From contig CP110631.1 in assembly GCA_026210745.1 (NCBI GenBank), positions 2,170,001 to 2,234,000 on the forward strand: 64,000 nt of DNA, given 5' to 3'. The notes beneath the pieces were generated by a model. The model was not told where the DNA came from and did not search any database. It was given only the letters and a program-made list of their open reading frames with translations. This stretch comes from Exobasidium rhododendri (lineage: Eukaryota > Basidiomycota > Exobasidiomycetes > Exobasidiales > Exobasidiaceae). This document shows, piece by piece, positions 41,179-53,007 of the stretch (its first letter is position 1; every line of letters starts with the position of its first letter). A program made the translations under genes and the position numbers.

Positions 41179-42226
41179 GATGAGTTTGTAATACTAGCTC
41201 ACAAGGCGAAATTTTTTCTGGAAAAAGTTGGATGTCGCTGGACCTGCCAATTCTCGAAGATGCGGAGTGTGCAGAAAGTGTGCGAGGAGGGAAGTGTGTG
41301 ATTGAGGACCGAAATAAAGAAGAAGAAAGAGAAAACAAAGGAAAGAAGGAACCAGTCCAATGTCTAAACGGTGAGAAAATAAAGTTGATCTTTAAAAGAC
41401 AAAGGGATCGTAAACCAGTACGATATTTGTCAAGATAGGAACAAGAAGAAGAGGAAAAAGGGGAAAGGCCGAGAAAGGTAGAAAAGAGAGTGTGGCCGCT
41501 TCACGGAGAGTGATGGTGGTGAGGGAAAAAAAGGGGGAGGGACGAGGGACGCAAACCCTTTCCTTTTGTCTATTTTTCGCGGCCTGACGAGAAAGGGCAA
41601 CTAATTCATTTCTTTCCCCTTTGTTAGAGTTTAGGGTAGATTATCCTCCGATAGCTCCACCTCTCCTCTTCCACTGTGCAACAACCAACCGGTGATACAG
41701 GTCGGGTTGAACTTCCAATCCTGATGCTTTCCTCACTGGGAAGACTCGGCAACTTGGCAGTAATTTTAGATGCAAGCCAGGCAACGTACTGTAGCGTCAC
41801 GTCAACTTTTTGATGCTCTTTTTCATCTTCGAAAGGGTCGCGCGCGCTCCTGCGCATCACGCTGAGAGAACGGACGCCTGGTCATCGCGTACACTCATGC
41901 GTCTCGTCAGAATTGAACACGATGCTGAATTTGCATCGTTGTGTGTGTATCTAGAGTAGTCGTTCATGTGTAATGATGGACCTTAAATTCGATGGTAGAG
42001 GTTGCCAAGTCCGAAACCTTGTTCCGACAACAAGAAAGGGTGGGACAAGGGAAGAAGGGGCGGGGGTCCGTTGGGTCTGCCTGCTCGAAGATGATTGTCG
42101 ATCTGCACGGGCCTCGAAGGACGCGAGTTCCGCGGAGACTCTGTCCTTTTAGAAATTTTTACCGAAGTTGAAGTGAATCACCTTCTTCTACCAAATCTAG
42201 TCGCCTTTTCTCCCCCCCCGCCCGGC
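41179..42226. other. Long intergenic/promoter region, chitinase / PTC7
   Basis: About 1 kb between divergent starts. A 78-codon minus-strand frame (41624-41860) has no recognisable domain and no ATG-centred context that I trust. Purine-rich tracts occur around 41430-41540. No gene called. Confidence 0.4.
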
Positions 42227-43775
42227 ATGCCTCTCCTGACGAAGAGCTCCACGAGAGCGGCCTTGTGGACGGCAAACAGGCATCTTCAGAATACCGGAGC
42301 CTCTTCTGCTAGGTCCCTGAATATAGCTTGCCGGACATGCCCTCAAGGGATCAATCACTCCTCCTTTGGACGACGAAAAGGAGACCTTGACAGGTGGACT
42401 TCCCGATGCAATACTAGTCATGGCAGATCGAAGCTTGGTCATCTCAGGCCATTCTCATCCTCGAATAGTGTACACTCAGGCGCTGTACAGGCTGTCACTG
42501 GCTATGCCTTTGCTGGGAAACCTCGGACAAGCGAGGCAGAGGAGGAACAGCAACGCCAGTATGTCACCGGTGAGCCATCTTTCAAGAGTGCTTCAACGTC
42601 TTCACAGCCTCGACAGGGATTTCCTTCACACAGCAAGATCGGAGCCTGGGTTGATGCAACCTTGAAAGGGGGCGAATCAGGAGAGGATGCCTTGTTGTTC
42701 GAAAAGATGAAAGGACAAGGCGATGTCATCTTTGGCGTAGCAGATGGCGTAGGAGGCTGGAGTGAAAACGGCATTGACCCAGCGCTTTTCAGTCAATCTC
42801 TCATGTATCATTCAGCTCAGTACGCACGAGATCGCTATGCTTGCCCGGAAAGGCTTGAAGCTGAGGATATGGAGTACAATGGCAGTCCGTCATCGTCTTT
42901 TTCCACCTCGACAAGATCTTCTACTGTATCGTCCACCCCACCGTCTTCACCCGCGCGTTCCAACTCATCGCATCATCAAGAAGCAGGCTCGCCCCTCGAC
43001 GTGTTGGAGTATGCCTTTCAAAAGACGCAAGAGCAAGCAGAGGTACCAGCAGGGAGTGCTACCGCTTGTATTGTGAGCTTCGATTCCTCCAAAGGAGTCA
43101 TCCGTACTGCCAATCTAGGCGACAGCGGCTTCATTGTACTGAGACCAAGTGTGAAAAGGGGAGAAGAAGGCGAAGCCTCTGGTTTGCACATTGTCCACTA
43201 TCAATCGAGTCCCCAAACGCACGGCTTCAATACTCCTCTACAGCTGAGCAAACTTCCTCCCGAGTATCGCTTCGAGGGTTCGATTGACTCCAAACCTGCA
43301 AACGCCGATCTTTGGAGCTGTCAAGTATTGGATGGAGATATCGTCTTGGTAGCCACGGATGGCTTCTGGGACAACGTCAGTGTCACTGAAGTATTGCAAT
43401 TGATCAAGTTCATCGAAGAGAAGCATCGGATAGCTCACGTCGATCGAATGCTAGACATTAGTAACGATCCGTTGGCAGAGGAGGAAGATCTAGTAAACGT
43501 CCTGGCACACAAGTGAGTAGCAGGATTACTCTCTCGTTCGGAGGGATGCGTAGGTGAAAGGAGCTACGAGGCTTACTCTTGCCTCCTCCTCCTCCTCCTC
43601 TTTTCTTTCCCTAAATACTCGTGTGACCAGCTTACTCTCGTATGCACTCATGTGTCAATTTTCAGAGAACAAGACGTCTCCGTTTGAAAAGGAAGCGGCT
43701 CGCTACGGCATCCGATATCCCGGCGGAAAGGTAGACGATGTAGCCATCATTGTCTCGTTGATAGTAGAGAGGTAG
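42227..43775 (+). CDS. PTC7: PTC7-like PP2C protein phosphatase
   Basis: Two exons: 42227-43512 and 43631-43775 (118-nt intron); 476 residues from the ATG at 42227 (MPLLTKSS), which begins a basic, Ser-rich, mitochondrial-type leader. The PP2C core includes GEDALLFEKM, VIFGVADGVGGWSENGIDP with the metal-binding Asp, SATACIVSFDS, TANLGDSGFIVLR, ATDGFWDNVS and, after splicing, GKVDDVAIIVSLIVE. A Ser/Pro-rich insert sits around residues 225-260. Yeast Ptc7 is mitochondrial and activates coenzyme Q synthesis by dephosphorylating Coq7. The intron removes a stop, so read-through would truncate the protein before its last metal-binding Asp. Confidence 0.9.
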
Positions 43776-43870
43776 TAGTACATTGCTCGCTCTTCCCCCC
43801 CTCATTCAAAGCTTCTCTAGCAAGCTTTTACCGCTCGCCACTGTCTCCCTTCCATGTCTTCACCTGTCTC

Positions 43871-45844
43871 CTACCATCCTGGTCCATTTTGTAACAAATC
43901 AATTCTGCGCAACTCCCTCATCCTTTCCAGCCTCTTAAACATCGTCGGCCCATCGTTGAAATCAATAGCATCTGTTGTCACCCCTTCTTGCCCGTCGTCT
44001 TCTCGCCCCTCCTGACTCCAGAATTGGTAGACACTGATCAATTCCTGAACAATTTCTCCCACAATATTCAGATCGACATTCAGAGCTGCGAGGAAAGTCA
44101 TTGCGTCGGGAGGTGGGACTGGCACCTTTGCCGTGTACGTACTTTTCGATTTTGCCTTTTCGTCCGGGAGTGCTGCTCCTGACTTTGGTGTGCCAGATGC
44201 ATCGGGTAGAGGGGAGCCAAAGGTAGCCGTATCGGAGACTTTGGGTGTGCCTACCGGCGTGGCTGGATTGGATGTTTGAGCTTGTGTTGCTTGCGGTGGG
44301 CCCCCTGGTCGAGGAGGTAAGTGGGACGGCCTAGGCGGTAATGATGCTAAGCCTCGAAGATTTTGTGGCTTCGGCGTCGAGATTTGAGGAAAGTATTGTT
44401 GTTTTGGTGGTGATGCTCCTACAGATGGGCCCTTGCCACTGTTCAACTCTCCTTCGTGGGCAGTCGTCGCTGCATTATCCCCTCTAGAATGGTAAATCGC
44501 CTTTTCGAATTTGTCTCGGCGATCTTGCATCCACCGCTTACTCTTCAGCATCTTCTCACGACTAGGATCGTGAAGAACGAGAGCCAAGAAGATGGCAGCG
44601 ACCGCAATCAAATGCGGTGGAAACAAGAGCAGCAGGTCGGTGCGATATGTGTCATTTAGGATAAACCTATTCGCATATCAAAGTTCATGCTAGGTCAGCC
44701 GGTGTCTATCCTTGAAGGCCCTTTCCCTTACTCACCAGGCCATCTGAAGGACTTGCTCATCTAGCTCTTCCAAGTGAGCCATAGGCATTTCGTCATCTCC
44801 ACTGAACAACAGCATCTGATGACGCTCTTCGATCATTTCCTCCAAGGCAAGTCTTTGTTCCTGCTCTTTGCTTCTGTCCCGATCTGAAGGCCCCCTCGTT
44901 GTAGCTTGATACACATCTTCACTTCTTCCTGTCAAGCCGTCTCCTGGTTGGCCGAAAGCCATGTCCGAGTCAAAGATGCCCACTAAGGCCTCCGGGCCTG
45001 AAGCAACATTGGTCACCGGCGACGCCCGTTGCTGTTGTTGCTGTTGTTGTTGTTGTCCCTGTCCCCCTTTGGCGTGTGCAGGAAGAAAGGAAGGGATGGC
45101 CAACATCTTACTCCAAGAGATCGCAATAGCAGACTTGCCTGACGAACTACTCAAAGGGGTCCCTTTACCGACCGCACCGGCAATGGTGATCAAGCTTCGA
45201 TAGGGATGATAGACAACCAGGTGAAATTGCAAATCTTCCATCAGATAGAACTCCATCTCTGCCAGGGAGACGACGTCATTGGGAAACTTCCAGTGACCGA
45301 TCTCGGCCCACAGCTTGATCGCCTCTTGAACGACATTTCGAATGTGTACAGGTGACTCTTCCACTTTGGCAGCCACGTAGACGCAAGCTGTGGCCACCAG
45401 TGTAGGATCTGTCGACGAGAACGAGTTTCCCGGAGAGCAAGCATAGAACCTATTGAAGAAGACAATGGCTGTGGCAGTGATACGCTGTCGTAATGCCAGT
45501 CTCTTCGTGAGCGATGAAATGCCTGCAAAATAGCATACAGACCATGTAAAGGGGGAGATTAGAGATAAGGTCCATCTTCCATTTTGTGGGTCAATCTGGC
45601 TCGAATTAACTCTCACAGTTGATCAACCATATCCGTATAGAGAAGACCTCATCTGCACTCGTGGCATACTCCAGGTCCTCGGCTCGGGCGATGGATATTT
45701 GCGACCTCGACAGCAGCCAATCGTTACTTTATAGATTGCCAAAGTATAGAGGGGTGAGTCGTGTAATGCTAACTACAGAATGCGATCAAAGCACTGTCTC
45801 ATTGCTACCCACCACTGTGTCGAGGCCCAGAAGTTGGACGTCAT
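43871..45844 (-). CDS. SSN8: Cyclin C (Mediator CDK8 module)
   Basis: Four exons: 45844-45813 (32 nt), 45726-45617, 45522-44736 and 44666-43871; 574 residues. Splicing restores the hallmark N terminus MTSNFWASTQCNDWLLSR, then RLALRQRITATAIVFFNRFY, CVYVAAKVEESPVHIRNVV, FYLMEDLQFHLVVYHPYRSL and, over the last intron, QMAWFILNDTYRTDLLLLFPP. Between the two cyclin folds lies a roughly 130-residue insert with a polyGln run, and the C terminus has a Pro-rich stretch. Normal cyclin C is about 280-330 residues. It partners CDK8/Srb10 in the Mediator kinase module and represses stress genes. Convergent with PTC7. Confidence 0.92.
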
Positions 45845-46227
45845 GTGCCCCTAGCCAAAGTTGATCGTATCTAGTACAATACTTCCTGATGACTCTCACG
45901 CATGGCTTCGGTAAAGTTAGCCAAGGGAGAAGTCCGGCAGAGGAGTTGTGTAGACAGGAAGCGAAGGAACGAGGAAGGAGAGACCGGTAACAGACATGCC
46001 GCGTGAAGTTTAAGCGCACTGCCAAAAAGAAATGACGTCGGAAAGCTCTAATTTTGGTCGACTGGCGGTACGCTTTCCTCAGTGTATCGGTGCATGCATC
46101 CTCTAGGAACGGGAAAGAAGAGCCTTCCGCCTGGTCTGCTTTCCTGTCTGTCTCTCTCGTCAACGATCTATCTCATCGTGGCCCGTCACTCCATATCTCA
46201 GACCCACTGAACACCCTGGCGATCAAA
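45845..46227. promoter_or_regulatory. Divergent promoter, cyclin C / OTU2
   Basis: 383 bp between two starts. No coding feature is supported. The frame open upstream of the OTU2 ATG has no homology. Confidence 0.4.
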
Positions 46228-48393
46228 ATGCCAGGCAAGAAGAAGAAGCAAAGTTCGCGGCCAATCATGATACCTCAGGATTCAATGAGGCGGGACATCG
46301 AAGCTGCTCGAGCCTCCCATGTTAATCATGTCACACCAAATGAATCTGGCACAGGCGACGAGTCAGAGGATCTCGACCTTGCTGATCAGTTGTTGGCCAC
46401 CTTGAACGCCCGAGATGAAGCCGCTGCGAAGACGGCAAGTGCAAAGCAAGCGGAGGAGAGAGCTTTAAGTCCAAAATCTCCGAAAAAGGTCACATCTGGA
46501 ACGAGCGAGGAGAACGGCCATGGCAGCAGCAGTCCAAATTCGCATCGCAGGGGGCCAGGGGAAATTTTATTGCACGCAGGAGAGAAGTTCTTTGGTGGTC
46601 ATCATTCGCATCACCATCATCATCATCACTCGTCAAAATCGCCGCCTTTGATCTCTTCACCGGACAACTCCGAGACGAACGAAGGTCTTCAAGGCCATAT
46701 GGGAAGGAACGGATCAATACGGAGTCGCATCTTCGGCTCCAGCCCCAACAAATTGGAGGTGGAAGAAGAGAAGGATGAGACTCAGAAATTGTCACGTCAG
46801 AAGGCGAGAAAGGTGAGCACATTGGGCCATAGTGTGAGGTGCGGGGTTTGATTTTGAGCCTGGTTGGAGGAGCCACTGAGAGGTGAGCACCCTTGGCTTG
46901 GTGGCGGCAGAGATAAGACCTTCCGAGTGGCTGAAGAGACAGGAGCAGGAAGGGGAAGGACAGATAGGCTGTGACTCGATTTGAAACGCCTCAGACACCT
47001 TTTTACGCCTGAAGATTGCTGTTCTGATCTTGCCACTACATGGCGCCAAGGGTGGACTTTGGGGCGAGGGAAAGGAGACTGATCGGTCTGCGCTCGTAAT
47101 TCTCGGTGGTTGGCCTGCTTGGCACCAAATGGTGTTGAGCGACAGATAAATGCTTATATAAAGCGCATTAGAGAGCTGACCAGAAGTTCACTCTCCTTCT
47201 TTCCCGTCATCGACCTGCTATTCTTCTCAACATCGCCTTATACGATGGATTACTATCCGTTCCACTACTCACCCTCTGCATCTCCTGCTACTACACCGTG
47301 TCGATTGTCGTTCATTCCTCGACCTCGACTTGTGCCCAAATCTTTCAATGTGACCGATCATCCTTCGCAACCGTCTGCCACATTCGTCGGTGCCGTGTCT
47401 GTACCCTTTGCTGGACTCTTGACACTGCCTTCCAACAAAAAGGAGCGTAAAGCAGCAGAGGCTGCGGCACAGCGATTGGAGGTAGAACTGGAGCTCAAAG
47501 CGAACGGGATACAGCCTGACTTGGCAGAAAAGGAGCGAGTGGCCATCACCGAGCTTTGTCGATCTCTCAATGTCGAAATGAAAGAGGTGAGCAGCGCGAA
47601 TGAACCACAGCAGAGCATCCAGACGCCCAGCACTGACTTTACTACCTTTTGAAATTTGCAGATCACACCCGACGGACACTGGTGAGAGCTTTGTCCTTAC
47701 AAGCTGCAGCATGAACCCGTCAACTGATGTACATCCTTACGCAGTCTATATGCAGCGATAGCCGACCAGCTCAACCTGCATCACAAGGGAGGTCATAGCA
47801 AGCTGAACTACCACGACACACGCAAGGCCACATCACAATACATGAAAACGCATGCAGACGACTTCATGCCCTTCATATCCGATTCAGACGAGCACATGGC
47901 TGGCATCGAGAACCTGGAAGCTGGCTCCAGTGACGTATCTAAACAGGAAGGTAAGTTGTAACCACATCAGAGGTCGACAGCAGAATCACTAATGCCCACG
48001 AATCATCTACGTCTCCTATTCAGGTCACTTTCTGCAATACTGCGATGCCGTCGAATCCACTGGCGTTTGGGGAGGGGAGCCTGAGATACTGGCCTTGTCT
48101 CGAGCGTTCATGACGCCTATACACGTTGTTCAGGCCGGTCGACCGGTCGTCAAGATAGAGCCAGAAGAGAGCAAGGGAACACCTCTGATGATCTCGTGAG
48201 TCGTTGCACCGATGAAGGTCGACTTGAGGGATGCTTTGCTCATCATCATCATCATCATCATCATCATCGTCCCGCATCATTCGTGTGTGTTACTCTCCTC
48301 CCTCTCGCAAACAGTTACCACCGACGAATGTATGGTCTGGGCGAGCACTACAACTCACTTCATCCGATATCCAAGTCGTCGGAACAATGTTAG
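46228..48393 (+). CDS. OTU2: OTU2/OTUD6-like deubiquitinase
   Basis: Six exons: 46228-46812, 47443-47586, 47662-47681 (20 nt), 47745-47950, 48024-48195 and 48315-48393; 401 residues. The N terminus is charged, with a His tract (about 125-135). The conserved helix is rebuilt as LSRQKARK-ERKAAEAAAQ, then VEMKEITPDGHCLYAAIADQL with catalytic Asp247 and Cys250, and YHRRMYGLGEHYNSL with His387, as in OTU cysteine proteases. The 630-nt first intron is far longer than others in the window and holds a possible second promoter and first exon. OTU2 in yeast is a ribosome-associated deubiquitinase. Head-to-head with cyclin C, convergent with SPT8. Confidence 0.9.
47155..47163 (+). promoter_or_regulatory. 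TATA box inside OTU2 intron 1
   Basis: TATATAAAG lies 82 bp before an ATG at 47245 that opens a frame continuing into OTU2 exon 2. It suggests an internal promoter for a shorter isoform; unproven. Confidence 0.4.
48238..48271 (+). repeat. CAT/ATC trinucleotide microsatellite
   Basis: A run of about ten CAT-type triplets lies within OTU2 intron 5. Similar CAT triplets encode the His tract in exon 1 of the same gene. Confidence 0.7.
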
Positions 48394-48624
48394 AGTGGCA
48401 CGTCTGTCTCTATCCTTCCTCATAGATGACGTGTATCCCTCTCCACCTCGCCCATTCTCGTTCCTTTGTCCCCCTCCCATCGGCCACGATTTCTGTTCGT
48501 ACAATATTACTGCATTATGGAGCATGCGTATACACATAGAGTACTGCACAACGATGCGAGGAGAAGGGAGAACACGGCACAGAATACAAGAGGAAGAGGT
48601 CTTAAATTATAGTGTGATATAGTG

Positions 48625-51464
48625 TCACGACAGTGCCTGGATTTCGTGCAGCAGAATCGTCTCCGTCGAGGTGGAGAGCCAGCCTCGATCGCCCGAGGCG
48701 GTAAATAAGAACCTGCACGATGGATCGATCAAAATTTGTGAAACGGTGGCTCCATGATGCCCTGCAACGATCCGAAAGGGAATCTTTGACTCTAGTGCTT
48801 GTGTGTCCCATAAGCGAACATTATCATACGATCCACAGACGATGTGACGGCCATTTGGCATAGCCGCCACTGAGGTAATTGGACCGCTACCGCTCGGAAA
48901 GCGGAGACTACGAGCAAAACGAGCATTCCCCTTTCGATTCGATGATGATGCTGATGGATTGGTGTGGTTGCCTCTGGCATCTGGTATCATTCGAAGGTCC
49001 CACTCGTCTACTGTCTCGTTTCTCCTTCCTACGTAGATCTTGTCCCCTCGACTGTTCCAACAGGCACTCATGCACCACGGGGGCGTCTTATCCGGCAGAC
49101 TCAAGGCACGGACGCCTTTAGGAGTGGATGACGACGACGACGTCGCATCCCCCGAGTAGGACGGCACTCGCTTGTCCCAAAGTGTCACTTGACCTCCCAA
49201 CGTGGTCGTCAAAAGAATGTCGTTGCTGAACTTGGATACATCTCCATCAAAGCCAGCGGTCAAGTCTAGACCTCCAAAGGTGGGCTTGGGCAATGCCTTC
49301 CTTTTCGAGGTGATGCTCTCCTTGCCGTTGCTTAGACCGTTCGATGCTCCTTCTCCCTCCTTTTCACTCTTTCGTATGGGCAAGGAAGTCCCCGGTGTAC
49401 TTCCTGGTAGTTCGAGACCATTCGTAGTCGGCTTTGCGATCGAGCGAGCTGCCAGAGGTACATCGTCATCTTCTCCATCCGCATCCTCTTCTTCCCCTTC
49501 AGCGTCTAGGTCTGCTTCTCCGTCAGCATCCACATCGGCTTCTCCTTCATCTGCCTCTCCCTCCGCATCACCTGCTCCGTTTGCATTAGCGTCTGCGTCC
49601 AAATCTCCATTCGTTGACTCGGCGCCACTGTCCCCTCCAAAGAGTGAATCTCCTTCTGAATCTGCATCCCTGGCCTTGTCTTTATCGACTCCCTTCTCCT
49701 TCGCCAACTTCACGTTGCTTGGTCGATCGGGTACTTGCAACTCTTCTCCATCGTCCATTCCCACCAGGTCAGCACCTGCTTTCCTCTGACTGTCATCATC
49801 AAGACTCAACCCTAGGGCTTCGTTGAGATCTCGTTCTAGATCCATGTCGTCTTGCGTTCCCTCTTCACCAAACAGCGAATCATCGCCAGCCTTCACTCTC
49901 TTGCTTGGTGTCTCTGGGGTGAAGAGCTCCTTTGCAGGAGAAGCAATGCGTTTGGTGATGGGAGTAGCGAAGGGTGTACTCTTGTTCAAACTATCGCCGT
50001 TGATACTGCCCGTCAGAGCGGAAGCAGTCGCCATCTCTACTTCTGCTTCACCGGGGGTGGATTCCGTCGCTTCTGACGCTACCACCTGCTGCTTCAGTGG
50101 ACTTTTGTTCTTTACGGGCGTCTCTTTATTGGAAGGCGTACGAGTCATCTGCATGCTTGCACTCCTTTCTCGGCTCAACCTACGACTAGGTGATGGTGGT
50201 AAGGCTGAGGCTCGTATGGAAATTGTTGGTGACTGTTTATCGATGTCGGAAAGATCTTGTCCGGGCTGTAGAGGTCGAAAAGAGAGAGAGGAGATCTGAC
50301 CAGCATGACCCGGAAAGGATCGTACTACTTGGCCAGTATTCAGATCCCATTGCTACGATGAAGGAAGAACGAATAAGACTTCTCACACGGCGCTCCATCG
50401 TTCCCTGGCACTTACATGAACACCTCGGTCCCAACCACCGCTGATCAACTCCGAGTCATTGTTTGTCAGGGCAAGAGCGGAGACAGCAGAAGTGTGCTTC
50501 CTGAGGACATGTCTTATCTGCCCAGGCTCGTGACGAAGAGTACTGAGATTGATGTTACCTGATTCTGTGCCACTCAAACTCCACAAAGCGTCCTGCTGTA
50601 TCGCAAGACTGTGAACAGCACTGACGAGATGCTCCTCCTCTTCATAGTCGTCTTCTCCCTTGATTTCTCTGGTAACAAGTACACGCTTCTCTACTTAGCG
50701 GTCACCTTTCGAAACATGACTTCCCAGAAGTACTAGCACTCACGGGATCTCTTCATTCGCCCACCAAGCGCTAATCACGCCTGCTCGCAGCACTCCATCC
50801 ACGAACTGGTGCCTCACATTCTGCGTGAGCATCAACTTGCCATTCATACTAGCATAGACATCGTACTTTCTGATATGGCCATCATTTCCGCCGCTGAGAA
50901 GCGTTGTCCCATCCGCACTGAGTGCCATAGCAAAAACGTGAGCACTGTGAGGCGCGGCTCCAACCGGTTCGATGGTGTAGCTTGTGGCATTCAACAAATT
51001 CGAAGATGAAGCGATGAGAGTGGACCTTCTTTGATTGACTGCTCGGATGTATGTGCTTGGCGAAGAACTCCTTGTAGACGACACTGAATCCCTTCGTCTG
51101 GAATCACCGTCGCCATCATCTGTAGACGACAAGCCGAAAATTTGAGTGACTGCCTAGAAAGTTCAGATCATCATAACCCTAACTTCACACGTACCCATCT
51201 CGTCATCATCATCGTCGTCGTCATCGTCATCTCCATCGTCGTCGCTGTGCAAAAAAAGTGCTTCTTCTTTCAGATACTAAATTCATGCATGACTGGGTAT
51301 CTTCCTTTAATGGATACTGCTCACTCTTCCTCATCGTCGTCGTCGTCGTTGTCGTCTTCCTCTTCGTCTTGACCCTCTTCATTATCGCTTCCTTCTTCCC
51401 CTTCATCATCCAAGATCCTTTCCTCTTCTTCCTCTTCTTCTTCCATATCGGCTTCGTCGTCCAT
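48625..51464 (-). CDS. SPT8: SPT8, WD40 subunit of SAGA
   Basis: Five exons: 51464-51325, 51244-51195, 51149-50744, 50668-50416 and 50352-48625; 858 residues from the ATG at 51464. The first exons encode a long Asp/Glu run. The WD40 repeats then include SAHVFAMALSADGTTLLSGGNDGHIRKYDV, LAIQQDALWSLSGTESGNI and ELISGGWDRGVH-QWDLNTGQV. A roughly 230-residue acidic, low-complexity insert follows, then FGGLDLTAGFDGDVSKFSND and the very conserved end FRIVAGHHGATVSQIL and ASGDRGWLSTSTE. Spt8 recruits TBP in SAGA. The acidic N terminus and split WD40 domain are normal for fungal Spt8. Divergent with CYC2. Confidence 0.93.
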
Positions 51465-51762
51465 GCTGCTCGTGCACCTATCCGGGCTGGCCTCGACACA
51501 CTTGCTGCTTTGTGTTTGTGGAACGTCGTCAAAGTACACCAGGTTGCTTATACCACTAGCAGTGGGAACTTCTGTTAAACGCGACCTTAATTCACTTCCG
51601 TGTCCCGGGCTTTTTTTGGTGTGGTATGAAGGGTATGAAGGGAAGAAGTGTGCCTAAGCTAAGCTTCTTAACACTTTCGCCGTCCCGGTTCCCTTTCCAG
51701 TCTACTTACATTGAGTAGCCAGTCACCCCTCGATGGTAGCTTCCTGAAGCCCAAGAGTCGTA

Positions 51763-53007
51763 ATGATAGGTCGATTAGCACTCAACAATGCAAAGAGGGT
51801 AGCCTTCAAGCGCAACATCAATTCAAACGCCCAAGGTCGACAGCCTGCACATTTCAGACCGACAGGGCAGCCTACTTTTGTCAAAGGAAAACATGACAGC
51901 GAAGGTAGTCTTGTGCCGGTATACATCGGGGTGGGAACGGCTCTGATTGCTACAGTATCTGTTGCAACGCTGCTCTATGATTCGTACAAAAAGAAATCTA
52001 CCGTCTCCCCTGGGCTGCGGCCTGACCAATATGCATCCTTTGACGTGCTTTCGGCCACGAAGACGACCTCTCCTAGTGTGCTGAGTACCGTCAACGACGA
52101 GCACATGTATCTTAGGATCAACGCTCCCTTGTCAAGTGAAGTCATAAGGGAAGGGAAACAGTCCCTCGGGTCAAGTGATCTTCGGATTTTGAGCGTCTTC
52201 TTGAAAGAACCTTCCTTACAAATTGAACGACCATACACGCCACTCTACTCTGATGCACTTGATGGACTTCACCCCAACACACCAATTGAACTTCTAGTCA
52301 AGCGGTATCCTGATGGGGAACTTGGAAAGTATGCTCACAGATTGGATACGACTTCGAGAGTCGAGCTTCGTGGCCCGACTATCACATGGCAAGGCTCGCA
52401 GCCCGACATCTTCATTCTTGTGAGAGAGGAGAGGCCCAAGGGTGTCAAGGGACGTCAATTTTCTTGGTGTGGCAGCTTACCATCAATCTTTCCCCTAAAA
52501 CAGATAATTGGAGGAACGGGAATCACGCCTGCCTATCAGCTACTGAACACAGTGTTCAGTAAAGGCAGTCGTGCTAGCGATATTTCGCCCAGAATTTTAC
52601 CTAAATTCAAAATCCTCTATGGAGCGACGAAACCGTCCTCGTTTCTTCTTCTTCCGGAATTGGCAGCTCTGAAGAAAGACTTTCCCGATCATATCGAGAT
52701 TCAATTGCAGGCTGATCAGATCGATGGAAGCTTCCAAAAGGACATTTCGTGGATTGACTGGGTGAAGGGCAAGCAAATGACTTTGGAGGGACTGGATTTG
52801 AACGTAGGGCGAATCAATGAGGCTGCCCTGAAGTCAGCGTTGGAGAGTAGTGAGAAAGATCAAGATGCGAGTCGGAGGATACTCGTATGCGGACCCGACA
52901 ACATGGTCGCCCACATAGCTGGAAGCAAGCAAGGACAGTCGCAGGGAAAGCTGGGAGGTATTTTGGCCTCACTCAAATGCACAGAAGAAGAGGTGTTTAA
53001 ATTGTGA
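51763..53007 (+). CDS. CYC2: CYC2-like mitochondrial flavin reductase
   Basis: The frame is uninterrupted for 414 residues, but an 84-nt intron is likely at 52420-52503 (GTGAGA, CTTAC, AACAG). It is a multiple of three and has no stop. Spliced, the protein is 386 residues and reads PDIFIL-IIGGTGITPAYQLL. N terminus: basic mitochondrial leader and one membrane segment (about 52-70, VYIGVGTALIATVSVATLLY). FNR-type motifs: ERPYTPLY, RYPDGELGKYAHRL, GGTGITP, VCGPDNMVAHIAG and a final EEEVFKL. Yeast Cyc2 is an inner-membrane FAD protein that reduces heme for cytochrome c maturation. A generic cytochrome b5 reductase is the alternative. Confidence 0.82.
   Translation: MIGRLALNNAKRVAFKRNINSNAQGRQPAHFRPTGQPTFVKGKHDSEGSLVPVYIGVGTALIATVSVATLLYDSYKKKSTVSPGLRPDQYASFDVLSATKTTSPSVLSTVNDEHMYLRINAPLSSEVIREGKQSLGSSDLRILSVFLKEPSLQIERPYTPLYSDALDGLHPNTPIELLVKRYPDGELGKYAHRLDTTSRVELRGPTITWQGSQPDIFILVREERPKGVKGRQFSWCGSLPSIFPLKQIIGGTGITPAYQLLNTVFSKGSRASDISPRILPKFKILYGATKPSSFLLLPELAALKKDFPDHIEIQLQADQIDGSFQKDISWIDWVKGKQMTLEGLDLNVGRINEAALKSALESSEKDQDASRRILVCGPDNMVAHIAGSKQGQSQGKLGGILASLKCTEEEVFKL

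Noticed and set aside
41624-41860. 78-codon minus-strand frame in the chitinase/PTC7 spacer
   Set aside because: No recognisable domain and no partner exons. I could not find a convincing splice or start context.
48240-48270. CAT repeat considered as a possible CRISPR-like or regulatory array
   Set aside because: It is a simple trinucleotide microsatellite inside an intron.
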